Of a DNA stretch of 64,000 bases, positions 1 to 9,663 are shown piece by piece. The DNA lies in assembly GCF_900129445.1 (NCBI RefSeq), contig NZ_FQVT01000008.1:1-64000 (forward strand). Direction: 5' to 3'. This DNA comes from Salegentibacter echinorum (GTDB lineage: Bacteria; Bacteroidota; Bacteroidia; Flavobacteriales; Flavobacteriaceae). Positions within the stretch are counted from its first letter, which is position 1. Every line of letters starts with the position of its first letter. The translations under genes were made by a program, and so were the position numbers. The notes below the pieces were generated by a model that was not told the origin of the DNA, did not search any database, and was given only the letters and a program-made list of their open reading frames with translations.

Positions 1-224
1 TATTAACAAAGAAAAAAAGAAGCAAAAAAAGAAATTTTCATCATCATTACCATCCTTTCTTAAATAAGTGAAATTGTACTTTACAAACCTAAAGGGATAG
101 CTTGGGATAGTTACACCTATTTTTGAGTATTAAAAATTATTTCGAATGCCGGGGACAATTTGAGATTATCCCTCATTTAAAAGCACTTCTCAACATTAGT
201 CTAAATTACAAGGGTTAACCTAAA

Positions 225-767
225 TTAATCGTCTTTGGCGACAAACTTTTCATCTACCGGCATTACCTCACCACAGTTATCACAGGTTCGCAGTTTTCTA
301 TTTCCGTAGAAATATTTAAAATGCTTTAAAAAGTCCTTTTCAATATCATTTAAAGGAAAATAGACCTCGTATAATTTATGGTTACAATTATCACAATACC
401 ATAAAAGTCCATCTTCAATATCCAGCTGATTGCGTTTTCGCTCTACCACCAATCCCAGGGAATTTTCTTTTCTCACGGGGCAATGCGGCACCTTTGCAGG
501 GTGCAAATACATATCGCCGGGTCCCAGGACAAAAGTTTTCTTTTCTCCCTGCTCCTGGATATGCACTTCAATCTCCCCTTCCAATTGATAAAAAAGCTCT
601 TCGGTTTGATTATAATGGTAGTCCTTGCGAGCGTTGGGACCGGCTACCACCATTACAATATAATCTTCAGATTCTTTGTAAAGGTTGCGATTTCCAACCG
701 GCGGCTTAAGGCTTTCCCGGTTTTGTTCAATCCACTTATTTAAGTTAAAAGGTTTATTTACAGCCAT
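225..767 (-). CDS. nbaC: 3-hydroxyanthranilate 3,4-dioxygenase
   Basis: Opens the ring of 3-hydroxyanthranilate in the kynurenine route of tryptophan breakdown, giving the precursor of quinolinate. The 180-residue protein is a single cupin: H51, E57 and H95 fit the 2-His-1-Glu iron site, with basic residues in the strands between them. The C-terminus has two CxxC pairs (C125/C128 and C162/C165), the rubredoxin-like extra metal site found in bacterial and fungal enzymes but not in animal ones. The length is normal. It stands alone; no other kynurenine gene lies nearby. The start is the ATG at 767. Family assignment is firm; physiological use is inferred. Confidence 0.93.
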   Translation of the reverse strand: MAVNKPFNLNKWIEQNRESLKPPVGNRNLYKESEDYIVMVVAGPNARKDYHYNQTEELFYQLEGEIEVHIQEQGEKKTFVLGPGDMYLHPAKVPHCPVRKENSLGLVVERKRNQLDIEDGLLWYCDNCNHKLYEVYFPLNDIEKDFLKHFKYFYGNRKLRTCDNCGEVMPVDEKFVAKDD

Positions 768-968
768 ATTTTTTTTAATTTATTTGTTTAAAATTACAGT
801 TTAATCTGGGTTATTCATCAAAACTATTGAAAGATCTAAAGCGATTGAGTGCAACTAACATTTTTGATACTGAAACATAAGTTATCCTATCCCAATTGCT
901 ATCGGGAGGGAGTTACTCGCTCGAAACACTTTTCATGCATGTCCTGGATTATGCGGGTTAAAGCTAAC

Positions 969-997
969 AAAATATTATGTTGTGATAATATTTTTTT
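969..997 (+). repeat. AT-rich hairpin followed by T-run
   Basis: Perfect 10-bp arms (969-978 and 985-994) flank a 6-base loop, followed by more T. It resembles a weak terminator, but no gene ends just upstream on the plus strand, so it may be part of the repeat-like element that follows. Confidence 0.45.
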
Positions 998-1080
998 GGG
1001 CGCCTAAACCGGGCTATCCGCTACAAGTCCTCGTCGCCTTTGGCTCCTGTGGGCTTTTCGCTGCTATCCCTGGCGCAACA
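998..1080. repeat. Putative dispersed intergenic repeat element
   Basis: A block clearly richer in G+C than the flanks, with the partial direct repeat gctatccgct / gctgctatccct at its two ends and a central variable part. From memory, similar gctatccgct...ctatccct blocks are scattered in intergenic DNA of many Flavobacteriia. Only one copy is in this window, so the repeat status cannot be shown here. Confidence 0.4.
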
Positions 1081-1136
1081 TATAGTTATAAAAATGCTTA
1101 TCTTTTCCGCATCATTAGCATTGAAAGAATAATTTT

Positions 1137-2222
1137 ATGAAAAAATTACTACTACTCTGTTCTATTTCTATTTTAATGGCCTGTAATAATAGGCCAGAAC
1201 ATCGGGATAACACCATTGAATCTAAACAAGGTAAACAACAAGTCGATTCCGTAGAAAATTTTGGCATTGTAATTCACGGGGGCGCCGGTACTATTTTAAA
1301 AGAAAACCTGAGCGATTCTTTAGAAAAAGCTTACAAAACGAAACTGGAAGAAGCCATAAGAACAGGGCATGAAATTCTCGCTAATGGCGGTACAGCGATA
1401 GAAGCAGTACAACGCAGTATAAACATTATGGAAAACTCGCCACTTTTTAACGCGGGAAAAGGCGCGGTATTCACCAATGCCGAAACCAATGAGCTAGACG
1501 CTTCAATTATGGACGGAAAAACCTTAAACGCGGGAGCAGTCGCCGGTGTCACCACGGTAAAAAATCCTATAAACCTGGCCTGGGAAGTGATGGAAAATTC
1601 TGAACACGTGATGCTTTCTGGAAAAGGTGCCGAAGCTTTTGCCAAAGAACAGGATATAGAATTGGTGGCCCCAGCTTATTTTTATACCGATAAGCGTTTT
1701 AAATCTTTGCAGCGTTTAAAGAAAAGAAATTCAGAAAAAACTGAATTAGACCACGATGATAAAAAAACAGCTTTTACAGATCCTTTTATCAAAAATTCTA
1801 AGTTTGGTACTGTAGGCTGTGCGGCATTAGACAAAAACGGCAACCTGGCTGCAGGTACTTCTACCGGCGGAATGACCAATAAAAGATGGGGCCGCATTGG
1901 AGATGCTCCAATTATTGGGGCCGGGACTTATGCCAATAACAAAACCGCAGCGATCTCCAGCACCGGATGGGGTGAATTCTTTATTCGCGGAATGGCCGCA
2001 TACGATATTTCTGCGATGATGGAATATAAAGGCTTATCATTAGCCGAAGCTGCCCGGGAAGTTATTCAGCATAAAATACCCGAACTGGGAGGTAACGGTG
2101 GAATTATCGCCATAGACCATAAGGGAAATGTAAGCATGGAGTTCAACACTGCCGGCATGTATCGCGCAACAATGAACAAAAGCGGAGATTTAAAGATAGG
2201 GATTTATGAAAGCGAGGAATAA
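1137..2222 (+). CDS. Isoaspartyl peptidase/L-asparaginase, Ntn-hydrolase family, lipoprotein
   Basis: Plant-type asparaginase that removes isoaspartyl residues from peptides or hydrolyses asparagine. The N-terminus is a lipoprotein signal (hydrophobic stretch ending in LMAC, with Cys at about residue 16), so it should be exported and lipid-anchored. Family blocks are visible: IHGGAGT near residue 47, NAGKGAVFT, DASIMDG, and the autocleavage site GTVG with catalytic Thr at about residue 225, followed by STGGMTNKRWGRIGDAPIIGAG. The precursor would be cut before this Thr into alpha and beta chains. It is a single gene. Family is certain; peptidase versus asparaginase preference is not decidable. 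Confidence 0.93.
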   Translation: MKKLLLLCSISILMACNNRPEHRDNTIESKQGKQQVDSVENFGIVIHGGAGTILKENLSDSLEKAYKTKLEEAIRTGHEILANGGTAIEAVQRSINIMENSPLFNAGKGAVFTNAETNELDASIMDGKTLNAGAVAGVTTVKNPINLAWEVMENSEHVMLSGKGAEAFAKEQDIELVAPAYFYTDKRFKSLQRLKKRNSEKTELDHDDKKTAFTDPFIKNSKFGTVGCAALDKNGNLAAGTSTGGMTNKRWGRIGDAPIIGAGTYANNKTAAISSTGWGEFFIRGMAAYDISAMMEYKGLSLAEAAREVIQHKIPELGGNGGIIAIDHKGNVSMEFNTAGMYRATMNKSGDLKIGIYESEE

Positions 2223-2369
2223 TATAACAGTTATTCCAGCCTACTTATTTTTGAAATTCCTTTAATTTAGCAAACTTTTTCGAGGTATAATGTAAACGAT
2301 CTACGTATTTTACACATAGAAACTCCACAAACCATAAACCTCGCCCTTTGAAGCTAAAAATCGAAACCC

Positions 2370-3206
2370 ATGGCACAAATGAAAAAAAAATTACTTTATA
2401 CTTTTTCTGTTTTATTTCTTCTATCCGGTTATTTAAATGCACAAACCAGAAAAGAAATAAACGATACGATTGCCAAAATGCCGCTTTTTTCTATTCACAA
2501 AGACAATTATTTTATAAGCGGTATTCCCACCAATACAGAAGTTTCTAAGAAAACGGCCGATGCAAAATATCAAATTAGTTTTAAACAACTCCTTACCAGG
2601 AACACTTTACCTCTAGATTCTTATCTCTATCTCACTTATACTCAAAAAGCTTTTTGGAACATCTATGAGTTTTCAAGTCCGTTTCAGGAAATAAATTTTA
2701 ATCCTGGGATTGGACTTGGGAAAGCCATTTACAAGGAAGATGATCAATTAGCGGGACTTGCAGCAATCGAACTAGAACATGAATCTAACGGCAGGGATAG
2801 TATATATTCCAGGAGTTGGAACAGGGTTACTTTTAGTTATCACACCTCAATTAGTCCCAAAACAGTACTTAGTGTAAAGGCCTGGGTTCCCTTTAAGTAT
2901 AAAGACGGAAATCCCGAGCTGCTAGAGTATGTAGGGCCGGGAGAAGTCAATCTTTCCCACGAATTCAAACCAGATAAACTTGTTTTTAATTTAATGATTA
3001 GAAAAGGTTTAAACTGGGAATGGAAAGGCGCCATTAGAAGTCGCTTATATTACAGGCCTTTTGAAGCTTCCAGCTTATATTTAATGTTAGAATGGTATAG
3101 CGGGCATGCAGAAAGTCTTATTGACTATAGTGAATTTAAAAGTATTGTGCGCTTTGGTTTTGTGATAAGATCTAATGAACTCGGTATTTTAAGAGCCTTC
3201 GATTAA
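2370..3206 (+). CDS. pldA: Outer membrane phospholipase A (OMPLA)
   Basis: Calcium-dependent lipase of the outer membrane that hydrolyses phospholipids misplaced in the outer leaflet. An N-terminal signal peptide ends near NAQ. The signature HESNG at residues 137-141 supplies the catalytic His and Ser, and the following RSWNRV supplies the Asn of the OMPLA triad. The rest reads as alternating beta-strand sequence of a 12-stranded barrel ending in an aromatic-rich tail; 278 residues is usual. Translation may begin at the second Met (2379), which leaves a cleaner signal peptide. Single gene, not in an operon. Function is known from the family; role in this organism is inferred. Confidence 0.88.
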   Translation: MAQMKKKLLYTFSVLFLLSGYLNAQTRKEINDTIAKMPLFSIHKDNYFISGIPTNTEVSKKTADAKYQISFKQLLTRNTLPLDSYLYLTYTQKAFWNIYEFSSPFQEINFNPGIGLGKAIYKEDDQLAGLAAIELEHESNGRDSIYSRSWNRVTFSYHTSISPKTVLSVKAWVPFKYKDGNPELLEYVGPGEVNLSHEFKPDKLVFNLMIRKGLNWEWKGAIRSRLYYRPFEASSLYLMLEWYSGHAESLIDYSEFKSIVRFGFVIRSNELGILRAFD

Positions 3207-3327
3207 GCGCCATTATTATTGAAGTAGCGCAAATTATTCTTATTGGCGGCTAACCCACGCTAGAGAGTACTTTTCATGATTTTGAAGAATCATCTAGCTC
3301 AACTTTAACATTAATTTAAGTTTCGTT

Positions 3328-3360
3328 AGTTCGGTTAGTTCCGAACTGCGTGTATCTTTG
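3328..3360 (+). promoter_or_regulatory. Promoter of the efflux operon with palindromic operator-like site
   Basis: A perfect -7 box TATCTTTG lies at 3353-3360, 27 bases before the regulator start. Just upstream, AGTTCGG (3328-3334) and CCGAACT (3341-3347) form a perfect inverted repeat with a 6-base spacer, placed between the -33 and -7 positions. That is where a MarR/GbsR dimer would block RNA polymerase. Autoregulation by the next gene is inferred. Confidence 0.65.
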
Positions 3361-3386
3361 CAGCGGATTTTTTATAAAATATAATT

Positions 3387-3869
3387 ATGAATTGCTGCTC
3401 ACCAGAAAAACGCAAACTTATTGAAGAAGTTGGGGTTCACTTTGAAAAGGTTCACCAAATCGCTCCTTTAGCGGCACGCATTTATGCGATCATGATTCTC
3501 TCTCCCAATGATGGGAACACTTTTGAGGAAATAATGTCAATTACAGAAGCAAGTAAAAGCTCTGTATCTACACAACTCAACCTACTTATTCAGCTTAAAA
3601 AAGTAGAGTATTTCACCAAATCTGGGGATCGTAAACGCTATTTTAAAGCGAGTAGAATGTACTTAAAGAACACCCTTATGGAATATCAGGATGCTATTTC
3701 AGAAGAAATCAAACTTATTGAAAAGATCACACGGTTTAACTCCATTTACAATCAAGAGAAGTTTAAAAGAACCGGTGAGGTAACCATGCTTTTTAAAGAT
3801 TATTTGATTAAACAAGAAGAAAATCTTCAGGAAACAATTGGCAAAATGTCTAAAATCCAAAATAATTAA
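3387..3869 (+). CDS. GbsR/MarR family transcriptional regulator
   Basis: A winged-helix DNA-binding protein of 160 residues, first gene of the efflux operon. The N-terminal helices (residues 1-45) fit the GbsR/MarR dimer interface; residues 46-90 form the helix-turn-helix and wing, with the recognition region around EASKSSVSTQLNLL and a wing ending KSGDRKRYFKA. The C-terminal half is charged and helical and probably completes the dimer. The stop lies 17 bases before the adaptor gene region, so it is co-transcribed. It probably represses the operon through the palindrome at 3328-3347. The ligand is unknown. Confidence 0.85.
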   Translation: MNCCSPEKRKLIEEVGVHFEKVHQIAPLAARIYAIMILSPNDGNTFEEIMSITEASKSSVSTQLNLLIQLKKVEYFTKSGDRKRYFKASRMYLKNTLMEYQDAISEEIKLIEKITRFNSIYNQEKFKRTGEVTMLFKDYLIKQEENLQETIGKMSKIQNN

Positions 3870-3898
3870 ACAGTTAGAAACAATCAATGCTTATTAAA

Positions 3899-5032
3899 AT
3901 GAGAAATATAATTAAACACATAGCTGTTCTAACGGCTACCCTTACATTAATCTCCTGTGGGGACGATCAAAATGCGCAACAGGCAGGGCAACAACGCACT
4001 ATGCCATTTCCGGTATTTGAAGTACCTACACAAACCGTAACAGGTTACAGCAGTTACCCCACCAGTATTGAAGGAGTTATAAGCAGTGAAGTGAGGGCTA
4101 AAGTTTCCGGCTATATCACCGATGTTTTAGTTGACGAAGGAGAAAAAGTAAAAAAAGGACAAATCCTGTTTAAACTGGAGACCGAATCTTTAAATCAAGA
4201 AGCAGACGCTGCTAAAGCCAACGTAAATGCGGCCCAGGTTGAAGTAGATAAATTGAAGCCCTTAGTAGAAAAAGATATAATTAGCGAAGTACAATTAGAA
4301 ACTGCAAAAGCTAAATTACAACAGGCGAAAAGTAATTATAACAGTATTTCTGCAAATATTGGCTATGCTAATATTAAAAGCCCCGTAAATGGTTATGTAG
4401 GCTCGATTAGGTTTAGAAGAGGTGTGTTGATAAGCCCCTCAGACCCTCAACCACTTACCACCGTGGCAGATATTAGCGAGGTTTATGCTTATTTCTCTTT
4501 AAATGAAGATGAGTATCTCGATTTTATTAATACTGCTGAAGGAAAAACGCGGGAAGAAAAAATTAAAAACATGCCTCCTGTAAAATTAGTGATGGCCAAT
4601 GGAAAAACCTATGCTGAAGAAGGCAAAATAGAGGCGATAAATTCCCAGGTAAACAAGAGTACAGGTTCTGTTTCCTTTAGAGCCATATTCCCTAATCCGA
4701 ACAGAATTTTAACAAACGGTAACAGTGGGGAAATTAAAATTCCACAAACCTTTGAAGATGCAGTGGTCGTACCACAGCGTTCAACCTATGAGCAACAGGG
4801 ACAAACTTATGTGTATAAAGTAGTAGAAACCGACTCGAATACCGTAGCGAATTCTACCCAAATAAAAATCACGACTCCTGTTAAGAATCTCTATGTCATC
4901 GAATCTGGTATTGAGAAAGGTGACAAAGTAATCGCGAAAGGGATTGGGAAATTGAAAAACGGCACCCCTATTAAGCCACAGGAAGTTCCTTTTGATAGTA
5001 TTGCTAAACCGATGGAACAAGTATTTAGATAA
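3899..5032 (+). CDS. RND efflux periplasmic adaptor (MexA/AcrA type)
   Basis: Membrane fusion protein that joins the inner-membrane pump to the outer-membrane channel. It has a lipoprotein signal ending LISC near residue 20, a biotinyl-lipoyl half-motif (VSGYITDVLVDEGEKVKKGQ), a coiled-coil hairpin with KPLVEKDIISEVQLETAKAKL, the second lipoyl half (IKSPVNGYVGSIRFRRG), then beta-barrel and membrane-proximal domains. About 377 residues is normal. An ATG at 3887 would add four residues; the chosen start gives a more typical lipoprotein signal. It is followed directly by the pump and channel genes. Confidence 0.9.
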   Translation: MRNIIKHIAVLTATLTLISCGDDQNAQQAGQQRTMPFPVFEVPTQTVTGYSSYPTSIEGVISSEVRAKVSGYITDVLVDEGEKVKKGQILFKLETESLNQEADAAKANVNAAQVEVDKLKPLVEKDIISEVQLETAKAKLQQAKSNYNSISANIGYANIKSPVNGYVGSIRFRRGVLISPSDPQPLTTVADISEVYAYFSLNEDEYLDFINTAEGKTREEKIKNMPPVKLVMANGKTYAEEGKIEAINSQVNKSTGSVSFRAIFPNPNRILTNGNSGEIKIPQTFEDAVVVPQRSTYEQQGQTYVYKVVETDSNTVANSTQIKITTPVKNLYVIESGIEKGDKVIAKGIGKLKNGTPIKPQEVPFDSIAKPMEQVFR

Positions 5033-5054
5033 TAGTTGAAGAAAGAAAGAAGTT

Positions 5055-8000
5055 ATGTTAAAAACATTTATTGATAGGCCTGTACTCTCTACAGTAATTT
5101 CCATTATCATTGTGATATTGGGTGTGCTGGGACTTACAACGCTACCCGTTACGCAATACCCCGATATTGCCCCACCTACTATACAGGTTTCTGCTTCTTA
5201 TCCGGGAGCAAACGCACAAACGGTACTGGAAAGTGTTATTGTACCAATTGAAGAGCAAATTAACGGGGTAGAAGGTATGACCTACCTTACCTCTACTGCA
5301 ACCAACAACGGTACGGCATCAATCACTGTATTTTTTGATCAGGATATAGATCCAGATATTGCAGCTGTAAACGTACAAAACAGGGTGGCCCGGGCTAATC
5401 CCTTATTACCCCAGGAAGTAAAACAAACCGGGGTGCTTACACAAAAGCAGCAAACCAGTGCTTTAATGTTTATGTCGTTTTACAGTACCAATAAAGATTA
5501 TGACGACACCTATATTCAGAACTATTTAAATATTAATGTTGTTCCAGAATTTCAAAGGGTAAACGGGGTTGGTAAAGTGAATATATTTGGTAGTAAAAAA
5601 TACGCTATGCGTATTTGGTTACAACCAGAGAAACTCGCTGCATATGGCCTGGAACCTGCCGATGTAGGTGCTGCCCTACGGGAGCAAAGCCAGGAAGCAG
5701 CTGCCGGATCTTTAGGACAAAATGATGGGAATGCCTTTTCTTACGTAATCACCTATCCCGGGCGTTTGAGTAATGAAAGTCAATACGAAAATATAATTCT
5801 GAAAGCTCTAGGAAACGGTGAATTCCTTAGACTGAAAGATGTCGCTAAAATAGAATTGGGAGCAGAGTCTTATGCCTCAGGCTCAACTACTAAAGGTTAT
5901 CCATCGGTTTCTATGGCAGTTTATCAAACCAAGGGATCTGATGCACAGGAAATTATTAAGAATATTAAGTCGCGTCTTGATGAGATAAAGAGCGATCTAC
6001 CCGAGGGGGTTGAAGTATTTATTCCTTATGATACCAATGAATTTCTAAACGCTTCTATTAGTAAGGTAACCCATACACTTATTGAAGCCTTTATTCTGGT
6101 GTTTATTGTGGTATATATATTCCTTCAGGATTTTAGATCTACGTTAATCCCTGCGATAGCGGTACCGGTTTCAATTATTGGTACATTCTTTTTCCTTAAC
6201 CTCTTTGGTTATTCCATTAACCTGCTAACGCTATTTGCCATGATTCTGGCCATTGGTATTGTGGTAGATGATGCTATTGTAGTTGTGGAGGCAGTACACG
6301 CCAAATTGGATGAAGGTAGTAAAGATGCCAGGAAAGCTTCCCTAACAGCGATGCACGAAATAGCCGGTGCTATTATTTCTATTACCCTGGTTATGGCAGC
6401 GGTGTTTGTACCGGTTACTTTTATTACCGGGCCAACAGGAGTATTTTACGAGCAATTTGGAGTTACTTTAATTGTAGCTATTATTATTTCGGCCGTAAAT
6501 GCATTAACGCTTAGTCCTGCTTTATGTGCTTTATTCCTTAAACCTCACGAAGAAAGGGATGATAAAGGCAAGAAGAAAAATATAATGCAGCGTTTTCATG
6601 CCGGCTTTAACCGTGGGTTTAACGCCACTGTAGATCGCTACGGAAGATCTTTAGGTTTCTTACATAAACATTGGTGGATCACCGCCGTAGTCCTTGTTGG
6701 TGCAATTGGTGGTTTCTTATGGATATCTAACACCGTCCCTACTGGTTTTGTACCTAGTGAAGACCGTGGGTTGATCTTTGTTAACACCGAGTTACCAGCC
6801 GGTTCTTCTATAGACCGTACCAATGAGGTAAACCAGGAATTATACAATAAAGTAAAAGACCTCCCCGGTGTTAATGGTGTTTCTGTGATTAATGGATTTA
6901 GTTTACTTAATGGACAGGGAAGTAACTATGGTTTAGGGTTTATTAAACTTAATGATTGGGACGATCGTGATGAGGACCAGTCTGTAGAGGAAATTACCAA
7001 AAAATTATTTGGTATTGCCGCTACCATTCCAGATGCCAACATTATTTTCTTCTCCCCCCCTAGTATTCCCGGTTTTGGTTCTTCTTCAGGATTTGAAGTA
7101 AACCTTTTAGACCGTTCGGGAGGTGAGTTTACCGAATTAGATAAGGTAAACCAGGAATTTATTGGCAAGTTATCACAGCGTCCAGAAATTCAATATGCGC
7201 AATCCTCCTTCAACACGAGTTACCCGCAATATGAGATGGACATTAATGTGCCCCAGGCAAAAGAATCTGGTGTAAGCATTAATAGTATATTCGCAACTAT
7301 TCAGGGATATGTTGGTGGGATTTATGCCGCAGATTTTGCCCGCTTTGGTAAACAGTTTAGGGTTTATATACAAGCGCTACCCGAAGCAAGATCAGAAAAA
7401 TCTGATCTTAACGCCTTGCTGGTACGCACTAAAAGTGGCGAAATGGCGCCCATCACCCAGTTTGTGAAGTTAAAACGCGTTTATGGGCCACAGTCGGTAA
7501 CCAGGTTTAACCTCTTCAACTCTACCTCTTTAACCGGGGCAGTAAATCCAGGTTATAGTACCGGTGATGCCATTGCGGCAGTTGAGGAAGTTGCTAAGAC
7601 TCTGCCCCAGGATTTTACAACCGCTTACTCTGGTCTAACCCGGGAAGAGGTAAATGCAGGAAACCAAACTACAATGATCTTTATTTTGGTAATTGTGTTT
7701 GTTTACTTCCTATTGGCGGCACAATATGAAAGTTATTTACTACCATTATCAGTAATATTTTCTATTCCGCTTGGGGTTTTTGGTGCGTATCTAGTAACAA
7801 TGTTGGTAGGATTACAGAACAACATCTATTTCCAAATTGCCTTGATCATGCTTATTGGGTTATTGGCGAAGAACGCGATTCTTATTGTAGAATTTGCCAT
7901 ACAGCGAAGACGACAGGGGGAATCTATTGTAGAAGCTGCCATAGATGGTGCAAAAGTGAGATTACGCCCTATTTTGATGACCTCTTTTGCCTTTATCTTC

Positions 8001-8231
8001 GGTTTAATGCCCTTGGTTTTAGCAAGCGGTGTTGGTGCCGCAGGTAACAGGTCTATTGGTACAGGTGCCGTTGGCGGATTGTTAATAGGTACTGTACTTG
8101 GGGTATTTGTGATCCCTATCTTATTTATCCTTTTCCAATGGTTACAGGAAAAAATAAGTGGAGCACCAGAACCTATAACAACAGAAAATGAATCGATCTC
8201 TGAAAATACGAATAGCAATGAGAAAGAATAG
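5055..8231 (+). CDS. RND multidrug efflux permease (AcrB/MexB, HAE1 family)
   Basis: Proton-driven inner-membrane pump, 1058 residues, the usual size. Twelve membrane segments are seen: one at the N-terminus, a group from about residue 340 to 500 and a second group from about 870 to the end, separated by two large periplasmic domains. The TM4 proton-relay pair is present in GIVVDDAIVVVEAV, and the N-terminus shows the HAE1 pattern FIDRPVLSTVI with QYPDIAPPTI. The gene lies 22 bases after the adaptor and overlaps the channel gene. HAE1 members export drugs, detergents or lipids; the substrate here cannot be read from sequence. Confidence 0.94.
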   Translation: MLKTFIDRPVLSTVISIIIVILGVLGLTTLPVTQYPDIAPPTIQVSASYPGANAQTVLESVIVPIEEQINGVEGMTYLTSTATNNGTASITVFFDQDIDPDIAAVNVQNRVARANPLLPQEVKQTGVLTQKQQTSALMFMSFYSTNKDYDDTYIQNYLNINVVPEFQRVNGVGKVNIFGSKKYAMRIWLQPEKLAAYGLEPADVGAALREQSQEAAAGSLGQNDGNAFSYVITYPGRLSNESQYENIILKALGNGEFLRLKDVAKIELGAESYASGSTTKGYPSVSMAVYQTKGSDAQEIIKNIKSRLDEIKSDLPEGVEVFIPYDTNEFLNASISKVTHTLIEAFILVFIVVYIFLQDFRSTLIPAIAVPVSIIGTFFFLNLFGYSINLLTLFAMILAIGIVVDDAIVVVEAVHAKLDEGSKDARKASLTAMHEIAGAIISITLVMAAVFVPVTFITGPTGVFYEQFGVTLIVAIIISAVNALTLSPALCALFLKPHEERDDKGKKKNIMQRFHAGFNRGFNATVDRYGRSLGFLHKHWWITAVVLVGAIGGFLWISNTVPTGFVPSEDRGLIFVNTELPAGSSIDRTNEVNQELYNKVKDLPGVNGVSVINGFSLLNGQGSNYGLGFIKLNDWDDRDEDQSVEEITKKLFGIAATIPDANIIFFSPPSIPGFGSSSGFEVNLLDRSGGEFTELDKVNQEFIGKLSQRPEIQYAQSSFNTSYPQYEMDINVPQAKESGVSINSIFATIQGYVGGIYAADFARFGKQFRVYIQALPEARSEKSDLNALLVRTKSGEMAPITQFVKLKRVYGPQSVTRFNLFNSTSLTGAVNPGYSTGDAIAAVEEVAKTLPQDFTTAYSGLTREEVNAGNQTTMIFILVIVFVYFLLAAQYESYLLPLSVIFSIPLGVFGAYLVTMLVGLQNNIYFQIALIMLIGLLAKNAILIVEFAIQRRRQGESIVEAAIDGAKVRLRPILMTSFAFIFGLMPLVLASGVGAAGNRSIGTGAVGGLLIGTVLGVFVIPILFILFQWLQEKISGAPEPITTENESISENTNSNEKE

Positions 8232-9624
8232 AGTATATAAATTTGTGCTGGCAGGAGTTTTACCGCTTTTATTGGTTTCCTGTTTTGCTGCCAAAGAATA
8301 TGATAGGCCAGAAATAGAAGAACTTTCTGAAGATCTTTACAGAACAGACAAGCTTCCGCAAGATTCGCTAACTATAGCTACAATTTCATGGCGAGAGCTT
8401 TTTAGGGATCCTGTTTTGGCTCAACATATTGAAGAAGGTTTGCAAAATAACCTGGATATTAGAATTGCCATTCAGCAAATGCTTGCAGCAGAAGCTTACG
8501 TAAAGCAAGGGAAGGCTAGTTACTTCCCTACGCTTTCTGCCAATGCTTCGGCTACCCACCAGGAAATGTCAAACAATAGTCAGTTTGGAGATTTTCTAAG
8601 CGGTTCGCAAGATCAATTTGAACTCTCGGGAAATCTGTCCTGGGAAGCAGATATTTGGGGAAAAATAAGAAGTAATGACCGAGCTTTTACCGCGGCTTAC
8701 TTACAAAGTGAAGCAGCCCATAAAGCTGTTAAGACGCAGTTAATTGCAAGCATTGCAAAAAATTACTACCAGCTACTAAGTTTAGATGAGCAGTTGCGCA
8801 TCACCAAAGAAACCGTGGAAACCAGAAAACGCAGCCTGGAAACCACCGAAGCTTTAAAAGAGGCAGGAAATGTGAATGAAGTTGGGGTACAACAAACCAA
8901 AGCTCAGCTTCATACTGCAGAAGCTTTGTTGATTCAAATTAAGAATCAAATAAGGTTACTGGAAAATTCTTTCTCTATTTTATTAGGGCAAGGTCCGCAG
9001 CAAATTAGAAGGACAGATTTAGAGGATCAAAAGATCACTACTCCTTTAAACACAGGAGTACCCTCTCAATTGCTTAGAAACAGACCAGATGTGATTGCTG
9101 CAGAATTTAACCTAATCAATGCTTTTGAACTTACTAATGCGGCAAGGGCTAATTTTTATCCTTCTTTAAAATTGACCGCTACGGGTGGTTTTCAAAGTTT
9201 AGAATTAGATAAATTGCTTAATGCTAATTCTTTATTTGCTAATTTAGGAGCATCATTAATGGAACCTATTTTTAATAAAAGACAAATAAGGACCCAGTAT
9301 GAAGTTTCCCAGGCCCAGCAGGAACAAGCTTTATTAAATTTTAAAAAAGCGATTTTACAGGCGGGGAAAGAAGTTTCAGATGCATTGTATAATTATGATG
9401 CCAGCACCGATAGAATGGAGGTTTTAAAAGACGAGTATGAAGCCTATAGTAAAGCTTCTGAATATTCTGAAGAATTACTAAATAATGGTTTCGCCAATTA
9501 CCTGGAAGTTCTAAGAGCCAGAGAAAACGCACTAAACTCCCAGTTAAACCTCATCGACGCCGAGTATAATAAACTAAGTTCTATTGTGAATCTTTATAAA
9601 GCCCTTGGTGGCGGCTGGCAATAA
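8218..9624 (+). CDS. Outer-membrane efflux channel (TolC/OprM, NodT family)
   Basis: Third component of the tripartite pump. A lipoprotein signal ends LLVSC; two outer-membrane efflux domains follow, rich in long helices, with the family block LLRNRPDVIAAEFNLINA marking the second repeat near residue 290. About 468 residues fits NodT-type channels. The start at 8218 overlaps the pump by 14 bases and places the signal peptide at the N-terminus; the upstream in-frame ATG at 8188 would add ten polar residues ahead of it and is less likely. A rho-independent terminator follows at 9664. Confidence 0.9.
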   Translation: MRKNRVYKFVLAGVLPLLLVSCFAAKEYDRPEIEELSEDLYRTDKLPQDSLTIATISWRELFRDPVLAQHIEEGLQNNLDIRIAIQQMLAAEAYVKQGKASYFPTLSANASATHQEMSNNSQFGDFLSGSQDQFELSGNLSWEADIWGKIRSNDRAFTAAYLQSEAAHKAVKTQLIASIAKNYYQLLSLDEQLRITKETVETRKRSLETTEALKEAGNVNEVGVQQTKAQLHTAEALLIQIKNQIRLLENSFSILLGQGPQQIRRTDLEDQKITTPLNTGVPSQLLRNRPDVIAAEFNLINAFELTNAARANFYPSLKLTATGGFQSLELDKLLNANSLFANLGASLMEPIFNKRQIRTQYEVSQAQQEQALLNFKKAILQAGKEVSDALYNYDASTDRMEVLKDEYEAYSKASEYSEELLNNGFANYLEVLRARENALNSQLNLIDAEYNKLSSIVNLYKALGGGWQ

Positions 9625-9663
9625 ATGAATTGAGTTGAATTTGTTTTGTTAATTGTTGAAGAT

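Larger units (their letters stand above)
768..1136. other. Gene-free spacer with hairpin and repeat-like DNA
   Basis: This 369-base gap holds no credible reading frame. It contains an AT-only hairpin with 10-bp arms and a T-run (969-994) and a GC-richer block at about 998-1080 that looks foreign to its surroundings. The promoters of the two divergent flanking genes must lie at its ends, but no perfect -7 box was found for either. Confidence 0.6.

Noticed and set aside
1-60. Minus-strand ATGATG followed by a hydrophobic stretch at the window start
   Set aside because: It stops after 13 codons; no gene or clear pseudogene can be supported.
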